DNA of 64,000 nt. It comes from Costus lasius. Lineage: Eukaryota; Streptophyta; Magnoliopsida; Zingiberales; Costaceae. Shown here in pieces: positions 12,466 through 27,400 of this stretch (within the stretch, counting starts at the first letter, position 1; every line of letters starts with the position of its first letter). Made by a program: the position numbers and the translations under genes. The notes beneath the pieces were generated by a model. It ran no database searches, had not been told where the DNA came from, and saw only the letters and a program-made list of their open reading frames with translations. The DNA is taken from NCBI GenBank assembly GCA_027563935.2, contig CM050450.1, forward strand, positions 6,307,957 to 6,371,956, written 5' to 3'.

Positions 12466-15400
12466 CTGATCAAGGAAGTTTGGACTTGTAGCACTTGTAG
12501 CATTATATATCAAACCATACCATCTGAGCAAATACCAATACAACAATACATATCGGTATTTAAAGCCTTGATATAAACATCATGTGCATCTTATTTTTAA
12601 TTATCTTATCCTTAGTATATGAAGAACAAAACCAACCTTGAAGCATTCCAAGTCAAAATGTCAAATTAGATTCTTATTTCTGTACAATCGGTACTAGTCA
12701 TTTTTTTCTTATTGTTTCAGTTACTTTTCATCTCTCCAACAAGTTCTATGTGCAGATCAAATTAGACTTCCAATGCAGTAGGTCAGAATGAAAATGCTGG
12801 TATCCCACATAATGATCACCTGCGAAGAATATGAAAGACAGAATCTGCTTGCTGCTGAAGTTAAGGAAACAGAAATGTCCATAACGTATGAACAATGTGG
12901 GTCCACCTGCAATAATGTTGATGTAAAATATAATGTATGCAAAAGATAAGTAAATAGAATCCAGGATAGAACTGCAAAAATATTAAAAGAAAAACAAAAT
13001 TAAAGATGGAAGAGAAACCTACCAACAACAACACAACAGTTTTCTCCAACTCAGGACTAGAATCAAACATTGCAGGTGATGAATCCACGATGACCGTCTC
13101 AGAATACATGTTAGGTATGACGTGCAAACCAGCCATTGAATCCCAAGCAAGAGCAATTGGTGGGAAACAACGGAGTTTGCAAAATCCTGAAAAGTAATAT
13201 ATTCATTAGCAACTTAGCAACTGCCATTGTTTGCACTATTACGACCAGAAATATCAGGAAATAGCATGTTAGCTACTTTCGAAATGTTTATGTGCATCAT
13301 CAGCGATACATCCTCTTCACCCACCCACGACCTTCATGTTATTTTTTTTGAAATTCTAACAAATATACCCTCAAAGTTTTGACACCTATAATGCGCCTTA
13401 ACTCAATATGCACAAACAAAGAAATATTGTATTACCAACTCAGCTTAACTTGAAGCAAGGATTGATAATTTTGTCATATCAATTATATCAGTATTTCTCA
13501 TCTTCCTGTAGAGCAAGAACATGCAAACTAACCTTATTGTCTATACCTTATATCCAACATTTATGAATTAGTAGAGTAAGAATTGAAATTTGAAACACAA
13601 TTACATTCAACCCCACCACCCACCCACAACTCAAGCCTAAAGAGGAAAAAAAAATCTCGGAAGTCCAGTATACTTAATTTATGAATTAGAAATGTAAGGA
13701 TTGGAACGCAAAGTTACATTCAACTCCACCACCCACACACACAACTCAAGCCTAATCGATTTAGAGGAAAAAAAGATTCTCGGAAGTCCAGCATAACTTA
13801 ATTTGAAGAAACGAGAAAGTTCAAGCAAAGCATACTGTTTTGCTCATTATCCCCAGTTTGTTCAGCAGTAGTCTTTATCCCACAGCCTATTGTCTTTAGT
13901 GACAAGACAGCTGGCAAGAGACCAAGACTTATGGAGAATGACAAATTGAAAACAAGTGGATGATCTTCTTTAAGCAAAATTTCCTGCAACCACCCAGAAA
14001 ATGATTGGTAAATTTTTACTGGAAAAATAAAGAATGAACAAGTTGAATAGCACATCTATAATATGCAATGAACAAAAATAACCTACAAATATCTTTTTAA
14101 GTAGTAAAAACCTCTTGAACATAGGCAGAATGAAGAAGTGTGGTAGCAGAGATTATTCTCTCTCCTTCCTTCGGATTGAAAAATTGCCCGACTGCCATGG
14201 AAGTCGCTGGTGGAGGCCTACCTGAAACAGACTGGACACACAGCAAAAGAAAATATCAGAAGCTGCCAACGAACTTTATTTTTCCCACAATAGAAAATGG
14301 ATTTTACTGCTAGTACAAGGCACTCTATGGTATTACTATATATCAAAGTTTGAAAAATCGATATGAACCAGTCTATCAGTCTAGTCTAGTCTAGGACTAG
14401 TAAAACCAAATAGATCTCACCAATCTCAAACCAGCAAAAATATAAGCCAGTTCAGACCAAAATTTTAAACCTAAATTTTAAACCTTGCTATATATCATAA
14501 GTAGAATAGCATATTTATGTATTTGTGTGTTCAGAATTTATGCTATACAACACCTCCACGTCTTCCATACTTCTCCAATTGAGCTTGCTTTATCTGCTTC
14601 TTGAAGTGTAGTTGTTTGACTAAATGCAGAAATTTTCATGAAAATAAAATGAAGAAACAGGACCTCTATATAGTCAAATATTGGGCATAATATTTGTACT
14701 TTGTATGAAACACAAGTCAGTAAGTTGCCTGGCATTTCTATATATATGCTTTTGCACTAAGGACTTGAGAGCAAAGTTTAAATACTATACTAAAGTCTAA
14801 AATAAATGTGTGTTATGATCAGATTCATGAGTACAGTTTCCAACAAAAAAATTTGAGAAATGCAACCCCAGCAATGTTGCTCTGATTTTTAAGATAACTT
14901 AAGCTCGTGTTTTCTAATGCTTTGGTTTTCATCCCCTATGGGTAGTTATTTATAAGTGTCGTAGAGACCAATTCATACTGCATGCCAAGTGTCGACATAT
15001 GGTACCAGTAAATCATGTTTCAATAGTACATTTTAGTATTTGTATGTACCACCAGTATATATCAGTTACTAGTACACCAGTATGATCAAGACTAGAAACC
15101 TTGCACAGAATACACTATATTTTTTTTATGATGGATGAAAAATTAAGATATTTTAACTTGGTATTAGAGCATTAACACCTATCCCCATTCGTTCCTCCCA
15201 CTTATCTTATTCCTCTACACATCTAATGTCAGCCTTCACTTCTCCACAATTTTCCAATCTAGCAAGGGACATTCTCTTTCACCATCTTCACCTCTACCCA
15301 CCAAAGAAGGGGCATCCTACGTTCTTTTATCTAGTAACTGCCCCTTTCATCACTTCTAACACCTCTTCTTCTGTTCCATCTAATAAGTAATAACCGTAGC

Positions 15401-18400
15401 CCTTGCTCTTTCTAGCAACCCTATTTAGGTTGTAGGCCATTCTTTTCACTTGGCCCTGACTTCATTAACTAAATGGGATCTCATGCTCTTCACTAATCCT
15501 CCTTTTTTCATTCTCTTGAAGGTATTATATCCCGTGGTTTCTTTTGATTCAGAGCCATCAATTGTTCTCAGCATCACCACTAACCTCAATGATAATAAAA
15601 CAAATACAATCAAGTATACAAAATAGAATGAATGGGATTATGCAATTCTTATTGGGACAGTCAGAAGAGCTCAAATCTTACCATACATCCCGTCGAATAA
15701 AAAAAACTCTACCATTAACTTTAAATGCATGAAACAACGTGGTCAAAATAAAAATGTTTAGGTAACGTGGATAATAGTAAACTCATTATACTTCATATAA
15801 TTTTATAATTCTTCCCTTACTTCCTATATGTGACTATAATGGGGTTTCATGATCTAGTCAGCATTACACAAGAATAATCTAGTAGTGATTCCCCCATCTA
15901 CTATGACTCCTTTCTATTAGATTCTCAACATACCTAAGAGCAAATTAATTGTGATCTCATTTATTATGACCCACGTAATAAAAAAATCGACTCATTAACT
16001 TGATAGACTTAAAACCAAGGTTTTGAATAACCCATCTGATATTACTGTATCACTGGTTCCATTGTAGCATAGTATTAGTGCTTGCCGGTCCAAGATAAGT
16101 CCAGTACATTGATAAGATTATAAAGCTTGCTTGAAACAACATTCTAATTGAAAATGCTTAATGCAAGTCAATAATAGTAAACTCATAAAACTTATTTATA
16201 ATTCTCTCACTTCTAAGTGGGACCAAAATGTGGTGTCCATTACTTATTTTGATGTTTCACAATAGAATTAAAGGAACTTAAGATTTCCTCCATCTCCCAA
16301 CTCCTACGACAGGGTCTCTCAACCTCCACACTTTGAATTCTGAGATTTCTTCTAATCTTGGAAAAGGCAATACGAAGGTTTTAGTTTTAAGATTACTTAA
16401 GCACCCTTCACTCTCCTATGGTTTGGCAATAGCAACCTGATATTAATTTCTTTCCATATTACATTCATCTCTTCAAGGTGTTAACTCAATTGATTGCAAA
16501 AGTAGTCCATAACCAATATCACTATAGATCTATTCCAGTACTCTGTTAGTGTAGAGCTCCCCACTATTTCTACTTCTATCCATGGGGTTATCCTACATCA
16601 TATTGTTGCTGGTAGAGTTCCATCATATTGTCAAATTGTGAATGAAGTAATCACACACTTGTTGCTGGTAGAAACATGGGGTTGTCCTACTTCCACTTAG
16701 CATTTTGCTATAGACCTGATTCTGCTCCAAAGGTTCTACTATCCTGACTGTTCAGTTTAACATGGAGCTATCATTAGGTAGCAATCAGGTGCCGAGTCTT
16801 AAATTGATCATGTTAACATGGTCAACAAGCCATTTAAATCAAATACAAACATGACCCATTAATATTGGGGTTAACCTATTGAATCAATATTGACAAATCC
16901 TAACTTCATGTCCATTGGCCGATTGGTGCGTACCAACTGGTAGCAGGCAGTTCAGACCGGTATAAACCAGTTGGTACCAAGAATCACAGACCGTATGATC
17001 CCATCGGTACTGGGCAGCACAGACAAGTCGGTATTATGCAGTGCAAACTGGTTTTTTATTCCTTTACCAGGGTACATTCTTGTTGATTCTACCATGATCC
17101 ATACTTCATAGTATCAAATTGGCTATCTAAAAAAGGAGATATCAACATAATCAACCATAGTGGACCGATATAATTAAAATAATTTAAAAAATAAGGAATA
17201 AAAGAATATCCTTTTTGGAGAAATAAAAGGAAAGAATTATGATTCCTCAATGTTGCTGAGAAAAACAAGTTTGCTCATTTACATTTCCCACAGGAAGATT
17301 ATTAAAATGCTTATAATTAGCAGTCTAAGTATCTAACATAATGTAAAGTAAATCAAGAATTACAAAATATAAAACTTTTCCAAATTTTATTTTCACAGAA
17401 CTCATATATGTTAGGACATCATATATTATGATATTTGTAAATTTTTTAGATCATATCATTACTTACCCAATTAATTCGTAATTTATCCAATGGTGGAAAT
17501 CAAAGTATGTCCAATTACCATTACTCTTGATACGTTATTTACAAATATATTTACATATAACTAATGAGTAATTTAAGAAGAAAAGGTAATTTAGTTATCT
17601 CCAATAATTAATTTCCATTTTTATTTTTAATAACTTTCTGTAATTAAAATGTGTACAATTATTAGATAACTATTTTTATTTATAAACTTTATAATTAAAG
17701 AGTTATCAACGACTTCAATATTTAAATACCTTTAATAATTAATCATAAAATTATAATTGAATACATACAAATTGTAGGATTCTATTGTATGTTCTTGTTT
17801 CATATTTAATCAATTAATAATTATAACAAAACTTTTAAATTAAACTATTTAGCTATGAAATTATAAATATTAATGAAATATAAATATATTTTATCAAACA
17901 TTTAATTGAATTTGAAGTATTAAGTTTCAAAAGAAACTTATTACCTATATTAACTATTTTTATTCGATTAGTATCCAAAGACAAATGGTTCTTCTCTTCA
18001 TACCTTCAATCTTCATTAACCTCACTGCTCTTTGATAATTAGATTGGATCGGCGAGCAAACAACCTATGATAGCATTGCACGATGATGGGGAGGGACAGT
18101 TGGGATGCTTAGCATCGGCAAGGTACAACATCTATGCTAAGCAACCAGCAGGAGGTAGTTACTCAACAGCATGAGTGGAGATTTTTGAGGTTCTAAGTTG
18201 GGAATCTCTTCACCACAAGTTTTCTTCAGTTAATTTGAAGCATTAGGATCTCTCGACCTAATGATTCAAAGTAAATTCGGAGTATTGGCTATGTCAACCA
18301 TACTGCAACTAAAGATCCACCTGCAACTACACAATATAATTCTTTATGACCATACGCTATTTCACATCATCAAGGTTTCTTCCAGATACCAAGTGAGGCA

Positions 18401-21400
18401 ATGTTATCAAAGTTGTAATGGGAATTGTTCATAGTTTTTAAGTATTTGACAGAATGAAAATTTGAAAACCATTTTGACAGTGCATATTTGATGTGAAAGG
18501 ATTAAAAATTCTATCCAGCTTTTGGACAGCAAAAGATCTATGCTACGCAGAAAAAGACAGCAGTAGGCTGAAGTAATTGTTCAGTTTTTGGACAACAAGA
18601 GAGTTGGAAACTATGACCAGCAATGGACAACAGAAGGCTGAAACTTTCTGTCCAGTTTGCAACAGCAAGAGAACTGGAAATACTGTCAAGAAACGAATAG
18701 CATCTCTATCCAGACATGAACAGAAATAAGCTGGAACTTCCTGTCCATTTTTGGACAGTATAACACTGAAATGTTCTCGGGTTTGGACATCCAGAGGCAG
18801 GACTTGACTGCTCATTGCAAACGGCGGGGAGCTAAAAAACATGGCTACAAGTATTTGTGCAGTTTTGTATTTCTTGTGATTATCAAAGTCCTTCTGATTT
18901 TGGAGAGTACATGGGTAGGAATCATTGTTTTCAATCTTGATATGTACTGAGTCATAAGCTCAATACATATAGGTCTGATTCAAAACTAGTATATAGCCCA
19001 ACCAAGGTATTAAAAATCATTCTTTGTATCAGTCCGAGAAGGGGCCATTACATGGAGCGAGCAGAACCAAGGAAGGAGGAGAAGAAGGAAGAAGAAGATG
19101 AGCGGACACACCTTCCCTCACACGAGTGCGAGGCAAGCGGAGCGGTAGAGCACGCGAGTGAGCGGGAAGGATGTCGCTGCCGTATTCCTTCTTCCTCCTC
19201 TTTTCTTTTTTTTTTCTTCTTTTTTTCTCCTCCTCCATCTTCTTCTTCTCTCTCACTACTGCTCTGATCACAAGCTCGCTTGATTCCGCTGCCTTCTCCC
19301 TCTTCTCCCTTTTTTTTCTTACTCCTCTTTCCTCCTTCTCTTCCTCTCTCTTATATATGTGCTGATGCACAAAAATTAGACCAGATTATTATAGTCAATG
19401 CGTATGGACCCATCGGGATCTATCATATTGTCTAGAATATATATTTCCATAAACATATATGAATATTATATATATAAACATATATATATAGTTTTAGTAT
19501 TAGATTAGTTGATTGTGTATATAATTGGATTGGTATTGGTATGTATGGTGGGTAAGCTTGATACCGCAATAGTTTTGAAACCATGCTTGGAACCTTGTCC
19601 AATTTTAGGCTACCGGAAGGATCAAGAGTATAAATTTTTAATGTTATTGTTATTACATTCGAGACCAAGGTTCAAAATATCGATCCGACCAGTTGTATCG
19701 GACAGTGATTGGACTGGTCATACCGGTCAAAAGCCCGATGGATCTTGGCGGAGCAGCAAATAAAAAAAAAAGGAAAGAGAAAGAAGAGCAAGAGGAAAAC
19801 CTACATCCACCATCGCCCTTGCTCTACTTGCTCCTCTTCTTCCCCTTCTTTTCCCTCTTCCTCTCCTCCTTCCTCATCTCCAGAGAAGAAGAGAACGAAG
19901 AAGAGCAAGAGGAAAACCTGCATCCTCCAGTGCCCTCGCTCCGCTCGCTCCTCTTCTTCCCCTTATTTTCCCTCTTCCTCTTCCTCTTTCTCTCCTTTTC
20001 CGTCTCCGTCTCCCGCCACCTGTTGTTTCGTTCCATTCCTTCGTTGAACCGGTCCATCTGACCAGTTTTTAGAATACTGTTTGAGACTATTGAATTGTAT
20101 ACAGAAATGACATGTATGATTTTGCTAAGCACAGGAATGATACATGTGCAGATCTTTTTCAAATGAATATATTTAAAATAATACATGCATTGTTGAAGCA
20201 TGAGAATTAAGTGAGAAAAGATTAAACTAAATTATGTAAATTGCACCAAATTATGTACAGCATCAATTATACTTAACAAGCTGAAGGACAAATAACCCTC
20301 ACATAATGAGGTCGAATAGACAACAATAACTCAATACTACTTATGAAATAATATGGTTTCACAACCTTAAACCTCCTAATATATTTTGACCTCAATTGTG
20401 ATGCAATCTTGCTTTTCATGTAGCATAAATATGGAGTGGTATATATGTTTCTGTTAAGATGCCCTTGCTCGAGTATTAGAATTATTGGGTCAGTCAATAT
20501 TGTTATTGGGTTTACATGGTAGTGTTATGGGTTCACTATCTTAGGTATATTCATTGATGAATATCTGGGCAATCAATCAATCCTAAATCCTTTCCTCACA
20601 ATTCAAAGATTATAATTACAAAGCAACCTTCATGCCTTAAATACACAAATAATTATATAGATAGTCAAGGAAAGGTTCTTATGAATCTGCAACTCTAACC
20701 AAACTACTTACGAGATTTTACCATCGTGTCATGGCTATAATCCAAATGAGATATAAATAAATTTGTATGAAGGAATTATGAAAGAAAAACAATACCGGCC
20801 GAGGTGCAACTGAAATGGTCAAGTAACGAAAGCCATGCAATTCGTCAGGACGTAAATGTAGAAAGGCAGATGGAGGTGCTTGTTCAGTTTGGCTTCCTGG
20901 TTCAATCTGAAGCATTAAATGATTAAATTTAGAATAAAAGTGTAACCACTTAACCTATAAAAGAAGCCTTGACAGAAAGATGTTAGAAATATTTGAGCCA
21001 TAAATCTTTCCTTTGGAACCTACATTTCTGAACAAATAGTTTGCAAACTGAGCATGTGAAGATTTTTTTAATCCATTAATCAGATGGAGACGGTGAAGAA
21101 ATTAGGTACCTGTCTTGGTGCAGGTCCAGCAGGAATGTTAACCATCTTTGATGTCACCTCAATGATTCTCCTACTAACAGGAAGTTCATCTCCTGAAGCT
21201 TCTTTTTTCTTCTCACGCCACAAATGAAGTCTAACTCCAGAACATGGTGCAAGATTTGTCACAAATATGAAGTGTCTTTTATCCTTTGACCCCTGAAAGT
21301 AATTGAAATTTTAAATTATGCAATAAATATTAGCAGATTACACAATACGTAATGAAGATTCCATCCACGGAAAGTGAGAAAAAACAAAATAATTTCACCA

Positions 21401-24400
21401 AGTCATACAGTCAAGGCAATACACCGATTTGTTTAAAATGAACAAGGTAGGCACAAGCAGATGATTAGTACCGGTAGCAATTTGGATATCTCTTATAAGT
21501 AAAAGACTTGCTCTCGTGTGGGGATGGATAATACAGGGACTCTAATTACATGAAGAAAATACTGAAATGGATTATCTTTTTATTAGTAAAAGATGGAAGA
21601 GACAGAGAAAAAAATGACCTGTAAATCTAAGAACATTATTCTTTGAGCATCTACAGGAAGGAACAGAAAAATTAACAAGCTCAAGGGGATCATCAAACTT
21701 TGCTAACATTTAATGCTTGGAGAGAAATAACTAACTTTGAACCACACCCATGATTAGCAAATGAATAACTACTTAGAAAAGAATTACCAATTTCTGTATG
21801 TCCAACCATCGTCTCTTCCCATCCATTGCTAGAACAGTAACAGTAGTTGATTCTATGTAGAGATCTTTCTCAAGGCTATCATCACTCCAGTGAACAGAGG
21901 GGGGGCAAGAATATTGATCCAGTGGTTCTGCAAATCCAATACATATCATTTTAAGTAAAACTTCATATCTCATACTAAATTGCCACCAAAGGACAAGGTA
22001 GAAACTAAGAACAAAAACAATATTATAGGGTCACTTAAATAGCAATTCTTGTATTTAAGATTTCACAAAATAAATATGGGCAAATAATCACTAAGCAAAG
22101 AATAAGAATAAATAAGCCATTTAGTTCATTCTCTCAAACCCAAAATATCAATATGGAATTATGGATATTCATGCTACTATTGCATAAACATGCAAGTCAT
22201 CATTCATATTCTAAAACCAAGTGAAAGTAATCGTTACATGTTACATTCTACGTATCAAATCTCATTTTGTACCGCCCAATACATATAGGTCTAAACTGAC
22301 CGGTACAAGACTACGAGGAACCACTCATATGGTGCTAGTATATACTAGTCCTACAATGGACCGATAATACAATGGTTCGAACTGGTATCTTAAACTTTGA
22401 TTATATTAGCGTGAGCAGATCAAAGGTGGGATCGATGTTGATCATAATATCCTATAATTTAATGACGAATTAAACAGAGTCAATATGTTGTAAGACTATT
22501 AAAACTACTTATTTGTGTTGGCCGTGCTAGCGATAGTTACTTGTGTGGTCTTAGACGGTTAGTGCTAGCTATTTCAAGTTTATATGGTACATGTCTTGTA
22601 GTTGAATTAAGTCATTAATATTATTTTGTGTCCCAACTTAGCATCAATATTTATCCTATGGTACCCTATCCTTCTTTTATCATCCTCTTGCCATAAGATA
22701 CCTCCTCCCATACAACCTTCCGCCATTTAACAACCCACTCCCCCCTCTTTCACCGACTTGCTCCCACAACCATAGGTTTCCAATAATCAGCTTTCCTTTT
22801 CCCTACAAAACCTAATTAGGTTTCTATTTTAAATAAGGTTGTAAAACAAGTCGACTTGTCCGATCCTACAATTCTATATTCTAAAATATATTTAGCAAGT
22901 TAACTGTGAAGTGTAGGATCAATTTTTTAGTAAACTTAGCTAAACTCTTAAGTTTTCTCATGCAAGTTTATGTAAGCTCATCAAATTTACCTAAGTCAAT
23001 AACATATATGCAATACTCCCAATACCACTTGCTAAATATTGTTGTAGTATAGGCATCCTTGACTCTAGTCCCGTTCTATGCTCTCTCACTCTCCACTTTC
23101 TCCACATTAATATTATCATTAGTCTCTTTACTATTCTTACATCCAATAAAAAAACTATGTTTCTCAATCTTTCTTTATTAGTAGGTTATATCCTCATTCC
23201 TCACTAATGAAGATTCAATTTCCCGCAAATTAGTATGTTTATCTGGTTTCATAAATACTGCATCAATCGCTAGTTGTTAATACTTGATTTATATCATATT
23301 TTCAGTCTTAATTCACACTAGTGTTTCGATTTAATGTCAAATATTTACTAGGGGTACCGAAATAGATGTATATATCAATATAATTATATCTTAAGTTCTA
23401 GGAGTATTGCCCATGCGATTATTACATAAAACCATGGTTTACATAGTCTATTAATAATAGCAAATAATAAACTCAGTAATGCAATTGTATTATCTCTTGA
23501 ATTTAGATGTGATAGGAGCTACAAACAAATTAGACTCTAATATTTAATGTTTTATTATTTTTCATTTTCTTTTACCCACAAGGTCTAGATGCATTCTTAA
23601 ATTATATTTTTCAGGTGCACTGAACCTATAATGATTTGCTAAGGTGACAATTTGTAGGGCTCTTCAACACGGCAACAACTATTCCTTAGTTCATTAATTT
23701 TCACTTACCTGTCATGCATTTCCACTAAGCATCATACTAAAAGCACTATTGATAGGAAAATCCAGCTACACCCAAGTTTCAATAACTATTGAGAACTCTT
23801 GTACTCAAAAGGTATACCATGATTTATTACGTTGATATCACCATGTTCTGACCACATTACAATAAGAACCGTACACCAACTAATTTTATCTTGATACTAG
23901 TTCCATTACTTGTCGATCCATCTCCTGCCCAATTACTAGCTAGACCAATCACCCAACTAGCATTGACTTCTGCAAATCATCCACTTGTCACCACTAATCT
24001 TGATTTTCTTTTCACTCTTAGGCTTAGCAAAGGCAAACAATCATCCATTTGTCATACTTCATTTCATTATTTTTATCTTGATCATTTATCTTCCTTGTTT
24101 AGTGTTTATTTATCTCACTTAATATTGCTTGCATGCCTAAGTCATTTCATTAAGTTAAACTAATACCTAATGAAAACAAGCAAAGGATAAGGAAATGGAA
24201 ACAGTGCATTCCCGTGGTACCTAGACACCCGTCTCTCACGACCACTGCAACAAATTACTACTATTGGGTCTGTTCGGTGAAGTTCATCCTCTAAATCACT
24301 AATGGTAGCAGAAGGGTTCACAACGGCAATATGATGTCAACTATTTTGATACTTTCTCACTTTAGTTGAATGTGTCCATATTCTATTCTCTTTTGTTGTG

Positions 24401-27400
24401 AATTTGAATTGGAAATTGGACCAGGTTAGAAATAAAAAAAATTCTTATATATTGATTTAAAAAAAGGTGGTATGATACTGAGATGTAGTGAACTCAATTT
24501 TTTTTAATAAAATAAAATCCTATGGCATGGTTTTAAAAGTTCTTATAGGCAGATAATGCTCTTGTTTCCTGTCAAATTCTATCTTTATTTACTTAGCTTG
24601 CACCTGAGTAGAGTATTGTTGATAACGAAAGACACCTTGAAAAAATTGTGATAGAGAATCTTGGAAAGTCATGTTACTTCCTTGATATTGTACCTAGCCC
24701 AATGCCTTCAACGCTCTTAGATGAATTATCGTCTTTAGATGATACAGAACACCTGGTTGCATGCGTTGACCAACATTTTTGCCAAGTCAAAAGTTTCAAT
24801 CATTCAAAGGCGATTGACCCTACTAGATATTGTATAAACATTTGTCTCACAATTACTAAACTATATAATTCTTTTATCATTGGTGTTGCAAGTCAATACA
24901 CAAGCCTATAGAGTCTCATTAAGAAGCTACGCTTACAACCAAGCATTATCTTGAGGGAACACTTGTTAAAGGTTTGCATATGGACTGTGAATATTAAGTT
25001 TGATTTATATTTTCTACATGCGATCAATTTTAAGTTTTTGTACTTATGTTAGTGAAAGTCTTAGTGTGATACAATGTGAAATTGAATGTAAAGCTATAGC
25101 TCAAATCACTTGTAAGATGCTCGTGTAATTTGGAAAAGGATTTTGGTATTTCTAGTGCTAAATTTTTTATAATCAATCTATTGTCAACATTTCATTAACC
25201 CAACTTTTTATAAAACAAGATGCATTCTAAGGTAGATTGTCACTTTGTTAAAGATATTGTAATGTTGAATCAGATTTGTGCAACGTTCACATGGTTAAAT
25301 AATCAGCTTGCAGTCGTAATCATCAAAACTCTTTCATCTATTTGGTTTCCTTCACTTTGTGAAATGTTAGGTCTGGCTCATACTTATGATCATGCTTGAA
25401 GGGGACCGTTAGAAGTAGTCATTTGTGGTAGTGGGATTGGTAGTTACATGACTAGTGTTAGTTGTACTTATTTGTGTTAGTAGTGTTAGTGGAGTTACTT
25501 GACCATATGGTATATATAAGTCTTGTGAAGTTGTGCCAAACCTGGATTGTTGAACTATGTAAAATTAGGAGAGAGAGAGAGAGAGAGAGAGGAGCAGGGA
25601 GACGAAGATCAGTAAATACGCTAGCATATAAGTTCATATAGAAATGAAAAACAAAAGATATGCACCTAAATTCATAAATAAAAAATGCCAGTAAATTTGC
25701 AGAAATATAAAAGAACAAGCAAAAGGTCCACTTCATAGATAGATTTGGAAAATTTTAGCACCAAAAGTACACCTTTATAGGCAAAGGTTATACACTTAGA
25801 CAGCATGTATACAACTGAAAGCCAACAACAGCATATATAGTAAAACTATACTATTACTATACACTTAAACAATCTATACTTGGATCGGAACTTTTTGGGC
25901 AAAATTAGCTATAAGATGGAGTGATGGACATAGTCCCATAAAAAATTAAAGCATGTATGGGGATAAATTTGTAATGTGGAACCTACCAGTAGCATGAAAA
26001 ACATTCTTGATGGGTAACACCAATGAAGTATCAGATGGTTGAGCATGCCTAGACCAGTTTAGACTATGAGGAATCCCACTTTGAAGCATTTTGGTTAGCA
26101 CAAGAATCCTTTGTGCTACGCTTGGATAAGGTTGCCCAGTTTCCGAGTTTATTAAACTAAGAAGAGCGTGAGAGACCTGCAAAAGTATATTGAATTTACA
26201 AAGTACTCGCATAACCAAACTGCTCCATATACAAGGTTGTAGAATTTGCTAACCTGTACAACTAGTTGATTGCACCAGAGAATAGATTGATGCTCCATTG
26301 AAAGAAAAACGTTTTTCATACCAGAGCTTCCTATTGTAAAGCCATTAGTAGCTGGAACAATGCCATTTAAAGAAGCTAATTTTGAACGGACCTGGACAAA
26401 CATATCCATCAAAGAAGTGAAAATTGCCTCAGTTAGAATATATGTGAAAGACATAAAGGTTCGCCAATCCACTCTCTGTGTATAAAAACGCATCATCCAA
26501 GCTTTATTAAAATTAGTGCCTAATAACCACATCTAGAACCTCCAAAAGTTTAACAAATAACAAAAGTCCTACTTTAGTGATTGTTAGAATAGGTAATAGT
26601 TAGGGGTATATTAGTAATATTAGAATTAAGGCTTTATGTACTCAAAGCTCTATATATAGAGGTTGTGTCTATTGTGTAAAACATCTAAGTCAATATAATA
26701 TAACCCTTTAGGGTTTCCCCCCTTTCCTCTCCTCTCTTCTAACATGGTATCAGAGCCATGCGGCCGCCTCACGTTTTTGTTTTTGCCGCCGAAGTTTCGC
26801 AGCCGTCTTCATCTCTCGGGGCCACTGCTTCCGGCTTCCTCTGCGTTTTCGTCCACCAACTTCCCTCATCATCTCTCTCTTTCCGGCTTCCTCGACCAAT
26901 CCCTTGGCAGCAGCTCTCGCACGGGCCGCATCCTAGGACCCGCCCTCGACAATATAAATCTGGAGTTTGGATTCACGTACCTCAACTAAGACTTAAAATT
27001 ACTCGGTGATCTTAAAGTCTGTTGTAGAGATTATCCACAGTCATTTTTGTTTATTAAGGCTTAAGGTTTGGGGTTTATGCACACCTTCGACTTAAAGACC
27101 AAAAATAGTACGCAAAGGGGCGGAAGAAATAGGTTGCGGGAGAAGGGTGATAAATCATAAACTGAAGGTCTCATGAACAAAAGGGATTGTTGAGATCAAA
27201 TCTTCAGGAAAAATTACTTGAAGATCTTAAAATCTATTGTAGAGATTTATGCAATCCTAAGGTTTGAGGTTTATGCGCACCTTCAACTTAAAGACCGAAA
27301 ATAGTACGCAAAAGGGTGGAAGAAGTAGGTTGCGGAAGAAGGGTGATAAATTATTAAACTAAAGGCCTCGCAAACAGAGGGGATTGCAGAGGTCAAAACT

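Noticed and set aside
15140..16500. Possible further copia element after a TTGGTATTAGAGC primer-like site
   Set aside because: No LTR pair, target duplication or convincing gag/pol could be found, so it is described only as intron debris.
19029..19370. Lys/Glu/Arg-rich frame of 113 codons and its poly-Phe/Ser antisense
   Set aside because: Translation of a purine/pyrimidine-biased simple-sequence tract with no domain and no splice context, inside PGAP1 intron 9.
26152..26532. Longer frame extending PGAP1 exon 5 upstream
   Set aside because: A clear CAG acceptor at 26392 and the family residues VRSKLASLNG show that the upstream codons are intron read-through.
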